Source: JABJPM01 sp964344655 (GTDB taxonomy: Archaea; Nanobdellota; Nanobdellia; SCGC-AAA011-G17; PNOQ01). Taken from it: a DNA stretch of 30,906 nt. The position numbers were made by a program, and so were the translations under genes. A model generated the notes under the pieces. The model was given only the letters and a program-made list of their open reading frames with translations, ran no database searches and was not told the DNA's origin. This document shows positions 1 through 8,540 of this stretch, piece after piece (positions within the stretch are counted from its first letter, which is position 1; each line of letters opens with the position of its first letter). Where the stretch lies: positions 1 to 30,906 of the forward strand of contig CAYFOF010000007.1 of NCBI GenBank assembly GCA_964344655.1. The letters run 5' to 3'.

Positions 1-64
1 GTGGAGAAAATCCAAATTCTACAGCAGAACCAACAAATCCTTTGCCTATTATTCCAATCTTCAT
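1..64 (-). CDS. Nucleotide-sugar dehydrogenase-like protein, N-terminal fragment (cut by window edge)
   Basis: Only the first 21 codons are inside the window. They begin with an ATG at 64 and read MKIGIIGKGFVGSAVEFGF, a Rossmann beta-alpha start with the glycine pattern G-x-G-x-x-G that binds NAD(P). The KIG-IGKGFVG form is typical of the UDP-glucose/GDP-mannose dehydrogenase family, which oxidises a nucleotide sugar to its uronic acid, and this would suit the glycan genes nearby. A TATA-like element centred near 90 supports this start. With so few residues, another NAD-dependent oxidoreductase such as a 6-phosphogluconate dehydrogenase relative cannot be excluded. Confidence 0.55.
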   Translation of the reverse strand, partial: MKIGIIGKGFVGSAVEFGFSP

Positions 65-86
65 TTGTAGAAGTTATTATGTCTAG

Positions 87-94
87 TTTATATT
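87..94 (-). promoter_or_regulatory. TATA-like promoter of the partial dehydrogenase gene
   Basis: On the minus strand the bases read AATATAAA, centred about 26 nt upstream of the ATG at 64. This is the spacing expected for an archaeal TATA box feeding a leaderless transcript. It sits back to back with the plus-strand promoter near 131-141. Confidence 0.45.
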
Positions 95-130
95 GTTTAT
101 TAAACAAAATCCTATAAATTAATCAGAAAG

Positions 131-141
131 TTATTTAAATT
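131..141 (+). promoter_or_regulatory. TATA-like promoter of the SpoIIM-like gene
   Basis: The bases TTATTTAAATT lie about 26 nt upstream of the ATG at 162. No Shine-Dalgarno-like sequence is visible before that ATG, so a leaderless start is likely. The box forms a divergent promoter region with the dehydrogenase gene. Confidence 0.45.
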
Positions 142-161
142 AAGTTCCTAAAACTAATTTA

Positions 162-1013
162 ATGGCTTTAGAATCTATAATTAACCCTAAAAGAGGGGTT
201 GAAAATCCCTGGGAAATGTTTTTTGTAGGTTTTTTGTATTCTACTGTTGCAGTATTTCTTAGTGTTTGGATTTTCAAGGCATATGCTAGTTTAATTATGG
301 TCTTGTTGACAGTTATAGCTTCTGTTCCTTTTATGTATAAGACTATGAAAATTCAGGAAAAGGTAGATATCAAGTTGAAAAAAGAGTCTGCAATTCTAAG
401 AAGGCATGCGGGGGTTATAAAATATCTTTTATTCTTATTTGGGGGATTCGTTGTAGCCTATTCGATATGGTTTATTGCTTTGCCATCTGCAGTAGTTCAA
501 AATCTGTTTTCTAGCCAGCTTGAAACTATAAGTACCATAAACTCTAAAATAGTTGGCGAGGCAATAGGTTCTAGTTCAATATTTTTGCAAATATTCTTGA
601 ACAATTTTAAAGTATTACTTTTTGCTATATTCTTTGCATTCTTTTATGGGGCTGGTGCAATATTTATTTTGACTTGGAATGCCTCTGTTATTTCTACAGC
701 AATTGGAAGTTTTGTAAAGGAAAGACTGGCTACTTATGCGGCTAGTGTAGGGTCTGCAAGTATGTTTAATTATTTTCATTTATTTTCGTTAGGTTTGTTA
801 AGATATAGTATTCATGGCATACCAGAGATAGCGGCCTATTTTATGGGGGGTTTGGCTGGAAGCATAATATCTGTAGCAGTTATCAACAGGGATTTAGAAG
901 GGCCCCATTATAAAAAAATAATGTTGGATGTTGTTCATTTAACTCTGATTGCTATTGGAATTTTAGTTTTGGCTGCACTACTGGAAGTTTATGTAACTCC
1001 TTTGTTCTTCTGA
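162..1013 (+). CDS. SpoIIM-like (DUF95) integral membrane protein
   Basis: A 283-residue hydrophobic protein with about six membrane segments, near residues 18-40, 43-57, 85-108, 145-175, 222-243 and 258-280. The segment HGIPEIAAYFMGG near residues 218-230 is the conserved H-G-x-x-E motif of the stage II sporulation protein M family. In archaea this family is common and unrelated to sporulation; its biochemical role is not known to me. The gene starts after a well-placed TATA-like box and ends with TGA, just before the assembly gap. Its link to the glycan genes is unclear, because the scaffold join lies between them. Confidence 0.8.
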   Translation: MALESIINPKRGVENPWEMFFVGFLYSTVAVFLSVWIFKAYASLIMVLLTVIASVPFMYKTMKIQEKVDIKLKKESAILRRHAGVIKYLLFLFGGFVVAYSIWFIALPSAVVQNLFSSQLETISTINSKIVGEAIGSSSIFLQIFLNNFKVLLFAIFFAFFYGAGAIFILTWNASVISTAIGSFVKERLATYAASVGSASMFNYFHLFSLGLLRYSIHGIPEIAAYFMGGLAGSIISVAVINRDLEGPHYKKIMLDVVHLTLIAIGILVLAALLEVYVTPLFF

Positions 1014-1032
1014 ATTTCATAATACTTATAAC

Positions 1033-1042
1033 NNNNNNNNNN
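1033..1042. other. Assembly gap (10 Ns)
   Basis: Ten undefined bases lie between the SpoIIM-like gene and the flippase gene. The number 10 is probably a placeholder, so the true distance and any promoter of the flippase gene are unknown. The adjacency of the two sides rests on scaffolding alone. Confidence 0.98.
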
Positions 1043-1077
1043 GGAAATTTGGTTTCTTTGTGAGAAGGACTTAAAAA

Positions 1078-2556
1078 ATGAAGGATATAGGTAAGCAAAC
1101 TTTCAATTCTGCAATGTACATTTCACTATTTGGAATTTTATCTATCGTGCTTGCATATCTTTTTAGAATAATTCTTGCAAGGAGTTTAACCTTAGAAGAA
1201 TATGGGTTATTTTATGCAGTATTCTCTTTTGTTAGTTTCTTTTTATTCTTTAGGGGATTCGGTACGCAAACCGCACTGGTCAAATTTATATCTCAATATA
1301 GAATAAAAAAGGAATATGATAAAGTTAAAACTGCAATTTTTTCAGTTTTTACTATTCAAATGCTTTCTTCTTTAGTGATGGGAGTAGTCTTATTTTTTTT
1401 AGCCCCATTCTTAGCTGAAAATTATTTTAGAAATGAAAATGCTATTTTGCTAATGAGGCTTTTTGTAATTTATATTTTTCTTAGTGTGATTTTTAAAATT
1501 TTGAGGAATATTTTTAGCGGTTTTCAGAAGTTTAAGATTTTTTCTTTGATGGAACCAATTAGAATGTTAACCACTATTGCTTTTTTAATTATGTTTTTAA
1601 TTTACGATCAAGGAGTTTTATCTCCCATCTTGTCTTTAATAGTTGGTTGGTCCTTTGTGATTATATTATTTTTTCCTTTTTTAACTAAAACATTTGATTT
1701 TGGTAAATACAAGGTTTCTAATGTTAAAAATATGACTAGTAAGATACTCTGGTTTGGTTTACCTTTGATGTTTGTAGGAGTTAGCAGTAAGGTAATTTCA
1801 AATATAGACACTTTAATTCTAACTTATTTTTCTACACTTGAACAAGTAGGAATTTATAATGTAATTTTGCCTTCTTCGTTAATATTTTTATTCATAGGAA
1901 ACTCTTTATCTACTATTTTTCTTCCATTGTCTTCTTCTCTTTGGACAGAAGGTATGAATGAGAAATTGGCTTATAATCTTACTAAGTCTTACAAATATAC
2001 TCTTTTATTTACTGTGCCTCTTATTTTAGTTACATTGGTTTATGCAAACCTCTTTTTAGATTTATTTTTTGGAGAAGCATTTGTTGAAGGAACTGCAGCA
2101 TTTAGAGTTTTATTAATTGGAATTTTGTTTTATACTCTGGCTGTAATCAATAATTCTGTTTTATCTGGAATAGGAAAACCTAAGTTAGTTATGAAAATTC
2201 TATTATATGCTTCTATAATCAACTTAGTTCTTAACATTATTCTTATTCCCTTGTTTGGAATAATGGGTGCAGCATTTTCTACTTCATTTAGTTATATTTT
2301 TGTTTTATTTTTGAATTATGAGATACTTAGAAAATCTATAAATTTAAAATTGAAGATTGACTTTTTGCGTAAGCTTGTAATTGGATCTTTGTTGTTTATG
2401 GTTGTTATGTATTTGGTCAAAACACTATTTGTGTTACCAATATGGATTAAAGTTATCTTAAGTTTTTTACTTTCTGTTGGAACATATCTTGCTTATCTTA
2501 TCTTAACTGGCACTGTTTCTGTTAAAGAAATAAAGTTTTTATTTGTGAGAAATTAA
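1078..2556 (+). CDS. Wzx-like polysaccharide/oligosaccharide flippase
   Basis: A 492-residue protein with about 12-14 hydrophobic segments spread over its whole length and short charged loops. It starts KQTFNSAMYIS and continues with a LARSLTLEEYGLF segment, which is the N-terminal signature of the polysaccharide transporter (PST) branch of the MOP superfamily. These proteins move lipid-linked glycans across the cytoplasmic membrane, so this is the best candidate exporter for the product of the locus. A purine-rich GAGAAGGA sits about 8 nt before the ATG. The last 18 bases overlap the convergent glycosyltransferase gene. Full length; confident for the family, not for the substrate. Confidence 0.88.
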   Translation: MKDIGKQTFNSAMYISLFGILSIVLAYLFRIILARSLTLEEYGLFYAVFSFVSFFLFFRGFGTQTALVKFISQYRIKKEYDKVKTAIFSVFTIQMLSSLVMGVVLFFLAPFLAENYFRNENAILLMRLFVIYIFLSVIFKILRNIFSGFQKFKIFSLMEPIRMLTTIAFLIMFLIYDQGVLSPILSLIVGWSFVIILFFPFLTKTFDFGKYKVSNVKNMTSKILWFGLPLMFVGVSSKVISNIDTLILTYFSTLEQVGIYNVILPSSLIFLFIGNSLSTIFLPLSSSLWTEGMNEKLAYNLTKSYKYTLLFTVPLILVTLVYANLFLDLFFGEAFVEGTAAFRVLLIGILFYTLAVINNSVLSGIGKPKLVMKILLYASIINLVLNIILIPLFGIMGAAFSTSFSYIFVLFLNYEILRKSINLKLKIDFLRKLVIGSLLFMVVMYLVKTLFVLPIWIKVILSFLLSVGTYLAYLILTGTVSVKEIKFLFVRN

Positions 2557-3654
2557 GTTATTGTATACTTCTAAATATTCTTTCGTTATCTTCTTAACGT
2601 CAAATTCTTTTGCTTTTTTGTATCCCCTTTCTTCTAATTTTTTTCTTAATTTGTTATTTTTTATTACTTCTATAATATTATCTGCTAAATCTTTATGATT
2701 TCTTGGTTTGGCTAAAATTGCTTCGTTTTGGAAAACTTCTCTAATCTCCGGAAGATCTGTTGTAACAACTGCAGTTTTGCATGCCATACTCTCAATTAAA
2801 CAGGAAGGATTACTTTCTGTCGCAATTAAGTGAGGATAAGGAAGTGCTACAACTTTTGCTTTGCTTATGTATTCTACTAAATCAACTTTTTTATTTATTA
2901 TTTTTACATTATCTTCTAAATTATGTTTTTTTAGGAATAGATCATATTTTTTTGGGTAGTTTTTGGTCTTACATAAAAAAATAATTTTTGAATTTGGAAG
3001 AACACTTAAAATTCTTGATGCTGCCCTTATGAGATATTCTGTTCCCTTTCTTTTTACCAATGGACCGTAATACAACACTAAATTTTCTTTTTCTGTTTTT
3101 ATTGGATTAAATTTTTTAAGATCTATGTGAGAGTTTATTATATTTATTTTCTTTTTGCATCCATTTTTGATTAAACTTTTTTTTAAGATATTGTTTTGTA
3201 CGGTTATTGCATCGCAGTTATTTAATATTCTTGAAAATTTTAAACTTCCAAGTTTGTATTTTGATAATGATTTGAGAGTATGGACTAGCTTTGCCATTTT
3301 TGAAAATCTTTTTGCTAATATCCCTCTGAGAGAGATTATGGGAGCAGAGCTAAAGTTGTGAATTATGTCAAATTCTATTCCTTGTTTTTTTTCAACAAAT
3401 TTTACTCCTTTTGCTATGCTCAAGGTATGATTAAATATAAAAAATAAAGGACCTTTCTTGAATGGTGAATTGTATGGCCTGAAAACTGGAATTCCTTCTG
3501 TTTCTTCAAATCTTTTGTTTTCTTTTCTTTTATCTGAAATTATGCAAACGTAGTGTCCTTTCCTTTTCAATTCTTTTGCTAGAAGTAATGTAGTTATTTT
3601 TGTTGCTTCAGGAAGAACATTGGAAAAACCAGAACTTAGTAACGCTATATTCAT
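2539..3654 (-). CDS. GT4-family glycosyltransferase
   Basis: A 371-residue GT-B fold enzyme. The N-terminal half starts MNIALLSSGFSNVLPEA, with an acceptor-side Rossmann domain. The C-terminal half has LVLYYGPLVKRKGTEYLIRA near residue 195 and the E-x7-E motif ESNPSCLIESMAC near residues 286-298, which binds the nucleotide-sugar donor. Family GT4 enzymes are retaining transferases that add sugars to lipid-linked glycans on the cytoplasmic face. The gene overlaps neuB by ATGA, so it is the last gene of the neuA-neuB unit and is probably translationally coupled. Its donor cannot be read from the sequence; a CMP-nonulosonate donor would be unusual for GT4. Confidence 0.88.
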   Translation of the reverse strand: MNIALLSSGFSNVLPEATKITTLLLAKELKRKGHYVCIISDKRKENKRFEETEGIPVFRPYNSPFKKGPLFFIFNHTLSIAKGVKFVEKKQGIEFDIIHNFSSAPIISLRGILAKRFSKMAKLVHTLKSLSKYKLGSLKFSRILNNCDAITVQNNILKKSLIKNGCKKKINIINSHIDLKKFNPIKTEKENLVLYYGPLVKRKGTEYLIRAASRILSVLPNSKIIFLCKTKNYPKKYDLFLKKHNLEDNVKIINKKVDLVEYISKAKVVALPYPHLIATESNPSCLIESMACKTAVVTTDLPEIREVFQNEAILAKPRNHKDLADNIIEVIKNNKLRKKLEERGYKKAKEFDVKKITKEYLEVYNNLISHK

Positions 3655-4481
3655 TTATTGTTTCCCCATCTACCAATATAAAACTCTCTAAACTCTAATT
3701 CTTTTTCGCTCATTTCTCTATCTTTGTTTCCAAATAAGGCTCTATGATTTTTTTTCCAATAGTCTATGTCTAATGGGTTTTTACTATAATCTACTAATTC
3801 CTTTAATTCAGTTGGATTTATTGAAACCTTTCCATCTTTTGTTTGGATTTTTCTGTCCAAGGTAAAGTGTCTTTCTATATAATCTGATCCCACAGATATT
3901 GCTATTTTTGAAGCCCTAAGATCTTTGCCTGCAGAGTGATCACTTAATCCTATGCTATTTGTAAATTTTTTCAACCAATTTATTCTATTTAAATTATAAT
4001 TGTTATCTGCTAAAGGATACATGCAATGTAATAAGGTTAGTTTGTCTGCGTTGTTTTTGACAATTTCTGAAGTTTTTTTTATCTCAGAATTATATGTCAT
4101 TCCTGTTGATATTATTACATGGGGGAAAATTTTACTAACATTATCTACCAGGTCATAACTTGCACAATCGGAGCTTGCAAGTTTTATGAAATCTAAATCT
4201 AAATCTTTTAAGAAATCTAATCTATTTGTATCAAATATGGTTGTTGTAAATCCTATTCCTTCAGATTTACATAAATCAGATAATCTAAAATGATCGTCAT
4301 CACTTAGTTCATACTTTCTCATATCTTCTGCTTGTCCCCTTGTATTTGTTTCTGCTTTCCAAGATTGAAACTTGAGGTAGTCTGCTCCGGCTTCGCTAGC
4401 TGCGTATATCATTTCTTCTTGGAGTTTTTTGTCTCCTAAGTGGTTTGCACAAGCTTCAGCTATTATCTTTGTTCTTTTCAT
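3651..4481 (-). CDS. neuB: NeuB-like nonulosonate (sialic acid) synthase lacking the SAF domain
   Basis: Condenses an N-acetylmannosamine-type sugar with phosphoenolpyruvate to give a nine-carbon nonulosonic acid. The TIM-barrel part is clear: KIIAEACANHLGD at residues 4-16, ADYLKFQSWKAET near 34-46, IISTGMTY near 123-130, GLSDHS near 177 and IERHFT near 196. The two histidines of these last motifs match the metal ligands of known NeuB enzymes. The protein is 276 residues, against about 340-350 for typical NeuB, and stops after the barrel, so the C-terminal antifreeze-like SAF domain is missing. It overlaps neuA by 26 bases and the following GT4 by 4. The exact sugar (neuraminic, legionaminic or other) is not determined. 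Confidence 0.87.
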   Translation of the reverse strand: MKRTKIIAEACANHLGDKKLQEEMIYAASEAGADYLKFQSWKAETNTRGQAEDMRKYELSDDDHFRLSDLCKSEGIGFTTTIFDTNRLDFLKDLDLDFIKLASSDCASYDLVDNVSKIFPHVIISTGMTYNSEIKKTSEIVKNNADKLTLLHCMYPLADNNYNLNRINWLKKFTNSIGLSDHSAGKDLRASKIAISVGSDYIERHFTLDRKIQTKDGKVSINPTELKELVDYSKNPLDIDYWKKNHRALFGNKDREMSEKELEFREFYIGRWGNNK

Positions 4482-5172
4482 TGTTTAGTATATACTCCGC
4501 ATATTCAAAATCTTCACAGGTATCTATGTTTACGAAATTTTTATCTTTTATTATATATGGCACACAAATATCTCCAATAAGTTTTCCAGACAATAGTGTT
4601 TCTTTTTTTGTTATATATATTGCCCCGTCCCTATAGTATGTATCTGGTAAATCTTGTCTTCTTGATATGAAGGTTTTTATTTTTTTATTATACTTTCCCA
4701 TGAATAATCTTGTATAATTTTCTTCAAGAGAGATTTGCCAAAATGGGTTGAAGTGTTCTGGAACTTTTCCAATACTTATTACAGATTCTGGAGTTTTTTC
4801 TAAAAATAAGGTTATTGCTTCATCTATATGTTTTTGTTTTCTAAATGGTGCTGTAGGTTGCAACAAAATTATTGCATCAACAGTATTTCCTTCTTTTTCT
4901 AGTTCTTCTATGGTATGTTGTATTACAGGCAACGTAGGTGTATCGTCTTGAGATAATTCTTCTGGGCGTTTTATTACTCTCATACCCAATCCTTTAGAGA
5001 TATTAGCTATTTCTTCATCATCTGTTGAAACTATTAATCTATTAATCTTGTTAGACTTTTTTGCTTCTTCTATAGTATGTTGTATTAGTGGCTTATCTGC
5101 CAATTTCTTTATGTTTTTCCTAGGAACTCCTTTAGAGCCTCCTCTTGCGGGTATTAATCCAACTATATTCAT
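4456..5172 (-). CDS. neuA: NeuA-like CMP-nonulosonate cytidylyltransferase
   Basis: Activates a nonulosonic acid with CTP to the CMP-sugar. The 238-residue protein begins with GLIPARGGSKGVPRKNI at residues 5-21, the nucleotide-binding signature of CMP-sialate synthetases. LIVSTDDEEIA near 47 and LLQPTAPFR near 103 follow, both typical of the family. Its length fits single-domain NeuA. It is the first gene of a neuA-neuB-GT4 unit transcribed away from the deacetylase gene, with a TATA-like element about 28 nt upstream of the ATG. A close relative, 3-deoxy-manno-octulosonate cytidylyltransferase, is less likely because neuB is adjacent. Confidence 0.9.
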   Translation of the reverse strand: MNIVGLIPARGGSKGVPRKNIKKLADKPLIQHTIEEAKKSNKINRLIVSTDDEEIANISKGLGMRVIKRPEELSQDDTPTLPVIQHTIEELEKEGNTVDAIILLQPTAPFRKQKHIDEAITLFLEKTPESVISIGKVPEHFNPFWQISLEENYTRLFMGKYNKKIKTFISRRQDLPDTYYRDGAIYITKKETLLSGKLIGDICVPYIIKDKNFVNIDTCEDFEYAEYILNNEKNKDNS

Positions 5173-5195
5173 TCTTATATCTCAATTTGAAATCT

Positions 5196-5203
5196 ATTTT
5201 AAA
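5196..5203 (-). promoter_or_regulatory. TATA-like promoter of neuA
   Basis: The minus strand reads TTTAAAAT, centred about 28 nt before the neuA ATG at 5172. It would give a leaderless neuA-neuB-GT4 transcript. It faces away from the deacetylase promoter at 5234-5241. Confidence 0.4.
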
Positions 5204-5233
5204 GGTTTATGAAATTCAATTTTTTTGAAAAAA

Positions 5234-5241
5234 TTTATAAA
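5234..5241 (+). promoter_or_regulatory. TATA-like promoter of the deacetylase-methyltransferase pair
   Basis: The bases around TTTATAAA are a near-perfect archaeal TATA box, centred about 24 nt before the ATG at 5261 and 33 nt before the alternative ATG at 5270. No ribosome-binding site is visible, so the message is probably leaderless. Confidence 0.5.
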
Positions 5242-5260
5242 TTTACTTGTAGTTTAGGTT

Positions 5261-6199
5261 ATGCTACATATGGAAGATCAAAGAAATTGTTCAGTTATAA
5301 TGTATCATTATGTTAGAAATGTACATGAAACTAAATATCCTAATCTTAAGGCATGTTCTTTGGATAAATTTGAAAAACAAATGGATTATCTATCAAGAAA
5401 TTCCAATGTTATCTCTTTAAATGACTATGTTTCTTATCTTGATGGGAAAGGAGACATACCTCAAAATTCTACTATTTTATCTTTTGATGACGGATTAAAA
5501 GACCATTATGAAAATGTTTTTCCTATATTAAAATCTAAAGGATTTCCGGCAACTTTTTTTCCAATTACTTCTTGTATGGATCGGTTTAAAGTTCCAATTG
5601 TTCAAAAAGTTCAATTCTTGTTATCTAAATTGGGATCTATTGCTTTTGCAAATGAATTTAATTTGTCTATAAGAGATAAATTTCCTGAATTATACCATAA
5701 AGTCAAGGTGACTGATACATTTAACGAAAAAACTAAAAGAAGATGGGATGATCAATTAACTTCTAATTTGAAGTATAATATAGGATCATTAGATTTTAAA
5801 ACTAAAGATATTGTTGTTGGAAGCATTTTTAATAAAACATTTAAAGAAGAAGACTCCTTCTGCAGAGAGTTATACATGAATTATGATGAAATGAAAGAAA
5901 TGTTGGAACATAAAATGACTTTTGGAAGCCATACCCACTCTCATCCAATTTTATCAACTCTTGATAAAGAAAGTCAGAGGTATGAATTGAGAAAATCTAA
6001 ACAAATCTTAGAAAAAAATCTTGGTACAGAAATAAAATTCTTTTCTTATCCAAATGGTAGGTTTAATGAAGATACTCTTAACCTTCTTAAAGATGAGAAA
6101 TATTCTTGCGCTTTATCTACTAAAGTAAAATTAAATGAAGGACTTGTTGATAAGTTTCAAATTTGTAGATTTGATGCTAATGATGTACCTACTGCTTAA
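5261..6199 (+). CDS. NodB-type polysaccharide deacetylase
   Basis: A 312-residue carbohydrate esterase 4 type protein. It shows TILSFDDGLKDHYENVFP near residues 71-88, where the two aspartates would act in catalysis and metal binding, and GSHTHSHP near 221-228, the H-x3-H metal motif. Such enzymes remove N-acetyl groups from amino sugars in glycans. There is no signal peptide, so it probably acts in the cytoplasm on a precursor. It could start at 5261 or at 5270; the latter gives an N-terminus MEDQR like that of the next gene. It is co-directional with the methyltransferase gene 3 bases later, and this pair interrupts the minus-strand nonulosonate genes. Confidence 0.85.
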   Translation: MLHMEDQRNCSVIMYHYVRNVHETKYPNLKACSLDKFEKQMDYLSRNSNVISLNDYVSYLDGKGDIPQNSTILSFDDGLKDHYENVFPILKSKGFPATFFPITSCMDRFKVPIVQKVQFLLSKLGSIAFANEFNLSIRDKFPELYHKVKVTDTFNEKTKRRWDDQLTSNLKYNIGSLDFKTKDIVVGSIFNKTFKEEDSFCRELYMNYDEMKEMLEHKMTFGSHTHSHPILSTLDKESQRYELRKSKQILEKNLGTEIKFFSYPNGRFNEDTLNLLKDEKYSCALSTKVKLNEGLVDKFQICRFDANDVPTA

Positions 6200-6201
6200 A
6201 A

Positions 6202-7140
6202 ATGGAAGACCAAAGAAAAATAACCAAAGACTATTTTGAAAATGTTGCTAGAGAATGGCATGAGAGAGTTTATGATCCGAGTGGAGATTATTTGAAGTTT
6301 CCCACAGGCAAAGTTAGACAAGACATTGCTATCTCGGAAATGAACAAGTTAAATGTTGGTAATAAAATACTTGATTTTGGATGTGGAACTGGTCAACTTG
6401 TATTAGATTTAATTGAAAAAGGATATGATTGTAAAGGGCTGGATATTTCTCCTGAAATGATATCTGAAGCAAAATCCCATTTAACCTCAAAGAAACTGAA
6501 TTTAGATCCTGATTCTGTTTTTTCTGTTAGTGATTTTTATAGTTTTGATACTGATGAAACTTTTGATGGTGTGACTGCAATGGGATTCCTTGAATATCTG
6601 GAAGAGGATAAACCATTTTTTTCTAAAGTGAAAAATTTATTGAATGATGAAGGATATGCTTTCGTTGAATGTAGAAATAGACTTTTTAATTTATTTTCTG
6701 GAAATCAATACACTTTGGAATCTTCTAAGTCTGGAGATTTGGAAAAAATGATTCCACAATTAGATAAAATTGAAAAGTATAGTCCCATTGGGGGCATAGA
6801 AGCAAAGGTATTTCAACTTGAGGTCTATAAGAAAATGTCTGATTCTATTCTTAATTATTCTCCTAGCCTAGAGCTACAACAAAAATCTTTTACTCCATTT
6901 CCAAAAAAGATAAAGAGAAGACAGCATACTCCTGAAGAATTAGGAAATACTTTGAAAGAAGTTGGACTTGATCTTGAATATGTGGTTTATTATCATGCTC
7001 ACCCTTATCCTTCAAGATTTCAAAAAGATTTTCCAAATTTATTTAACAAACTAGCAGTACTGATGCAACCATTAGGATATACACCTATTGGAAGCACAAT
7101 TTGCTCTTCTTTTGTAGCTGTAGTAAAAAAATCTAATTAG
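6202..7140 (+). CDS. Class I SAM-dependent methyltransferase
   Basis: A 312-residue protein with a Rossmann methyltransferase core. Motif I is ILDFGCGTGQL near residues 54-64, followed by the acidic loop GLDISPEMI near 79-87, and AMGFLEYLEED near 127 corresponds to motif IV. The C-terminal third is an extension of unknown role, rich in basic and aromatic residues. It starts 3 bases after the deacetylase stop and shares the MEDQR N-terminus with it. In this locus it probably methylates a sugar or a sugar nucleotide; the substrate cannot be told. The last 8 bases overlap the convergent capsule-type gene. Confidence 0.82.
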   Translation: MEDQRKITKDYFENVAREWHERVYDPSGDYLKFPTGKVRQDIAISEMNKLNVGNKILDFGCGTGQLVLDLIEKGYDCKGLDISPEMISEAKSHLTSKKLNLDPDSVFSVSDFYSFDTDETFDGVTAMGFLEYLEEDKPFFSKVKNLLNDEGYAFVECRNRLFNLFSGNQYTLESSKSGDLEKMIPQLDKIEKYSPIGGIEAKVFQLEVYKKMSDSILNYSPSLELQQKSFTPFPKKIKRRQHTPEELGNTLKEVGLDLEYVVYYHAHPYPSRFQKDFPNLFNKLAVLMQPLGYTPIGSTICSSFVAVVKKSN

Positions 7141-8536
7141 ATTCTTCTTTTTTTATTTCTTCTGCAGTTTGAACTATACCTTTTGCTAAATTCTTTATAT
7201 TTTCTTTATCATAAAGAGTTTTCTCCAAACTTCCTACAAATACTGCATTCCCCTTCTTTACACTTTTGAAGACGCAGTTTATGAATTTTAAAAATAATTC
7301 ATAATCAAATTTAGAATTAATTGCTTTATTGAAAATAGAATTGAAATCATAAAAATTTTTTATAGGATATACTAATCCTGAACAATTATAAAAAGTTTTA
7401 CCGAACGTTAAAATAGGTTTTTTATATAGTAAGGCCTCCCATCCAGTGTTTGAATTTATGGTTGCAACTGCTTTTGAATTTGCGACTAAATTATGTCCAC
7501 TTAGAGAAGGATCTAGTATTCTAACATTTGGTAATTTTTTTAGTGCTCTTAGTTGTTTTATTTTTGTTTCTCCTAACCCTGAGGGATGTTCTTTTACATA
7601 TAGTTTATAATTTATTGGTAAGTGGTTTGCTAAATTTTCTAAAAATGCTACTTGGTTCACAAATTGCGGGGCTCTGACTAGTAAGGCTGCATCGTGCTCC
7701 CTACTAATTGGATAGTAAACATAGTCTTCGTTTTCTTTTGGTTTTTCATAATAAAATCTAGATATATGTTTTCTTATTGCTCTTGTTCCTAAATTTTTTG
7801 CAATTTTGAATAAGTCTGCATATGGATTTTTCATTCTCTCTTTTGTTAGATTTAGGTATAATCTTTTTAGAAAAATACTTATTCCTTTTTTGTTAATTTT
7901 TGGTGGATCAAAAATAAGATATACTCCCTTCTTTTTGTCTACAGCACTTTTAATATATTTTTCAGCATTGTTTCTTTCTTCCTTACTTAATTTTTTATTT
8001 TTGTATTTTTTCCAGTTTAATTCTAACGAAGATATAACTCCTTGAGGATCTTTGGATAAAGCAAAAGTGTTTGGAATTGGTTGTATTTTATATGATAATT
8101 GAAATCCTCCGAATTTTTTAATTACTTCCCTTGGTACTTCATTGACAAATCTCTCCGTACCGCCTATGACTACATCAATTTTTTGTTTTGAAAAGAAATT
8201 TTCCCAGTACATAAAGTGTTGAACTAATCCCTCGAGTGCCTTTTTTCTTCCTTTTTTTGAGTAATTTACGTCTCCCAATAATAATAAATTCATACTAGGC
8301 ACTTCATATTTTATTTCATATTTTTTAGATAAATAATCTAATTTTTTATCAACTTTGTAACCTAGTAATTCATCTAGAATGTATCTTGCTTCTACTCCTC
8401 TCTTTTTAAAAAACTCTTTGCATTCTTTTGAGTAAGTAGAATAATGAACATTATGTCCCATTTTTTTTAATTCTTCTCCAAGGGGATAAGTTCTTTGTGC
8501 GAATTGTATAGCGTTTGATATGAATAAGATATCCAT
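7133..8536 (-). CDS. Capsule polysaccharide biosynthesis-like glycosyltransferase
   Basis: A 467-residue GT-B-like protein. The N-terminus MDILFISNAIQFAQRTYPL is an acceptor-side Rossmann strand. The C-terminal half has YKLYVKEHPS near residue 310 and INSNTGWEALLYKKPILTFG near 357-376, the donor-side signature of the capsule polysaccharide synthesis (KpsS/KpsC-like, PF05159) group. Members include CMP-Kdo-dependent transferases, so this enzyme is a fair candidate to use the CMP-nonulosonate made by NeuA and NeuB. That is inferred from context. The gene lies 4 bases after neuC on the same strand. The middle part, about residues 180-260, is lysine-rich and unrecognised. Confidence 0.7.
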   Translation of the reverse strand: MDILFISNAIQFAQRTYPLGEELKKMGHNVHYSTYSKECKEFFKKRGVEARYILDELLGYKVDKKLDYLSKKYEIKYEVPSMNLLLLGDVNYSKKGRKKALEGLVQHFMYWENFFSKQKIDVVIGGTERFVNEVPREVIKKFGGFQLSYKIQPIPNTFALSKDPQGVISSLELNWKKYKNKKLSKEERNNAEKYIKSAVDKKKGVYLIFDPPKINKKGISIFLKRLYLNLTKERMKNPYADLFKIAKNLGTRAIRKHISRFYYEKPKENEDYVYYPISREHDAALLVRAPQFVNQVAFLENLANHLPINYKLYVKEHPSGLGETKIKQLRALKKLPNVRILDPSLSGHNLVANSKAVATINSNTGWEALLYKKPILTFGKTFYNCSGLVYPIKNFYDFNSIFNKAINSKFDYELFLKFINCVFKSVKKGNAVFVGSLEKTLYDKENIKNLAKGIVQTAEEIKKEESN

Positions 8537-8540
8537 TTTA

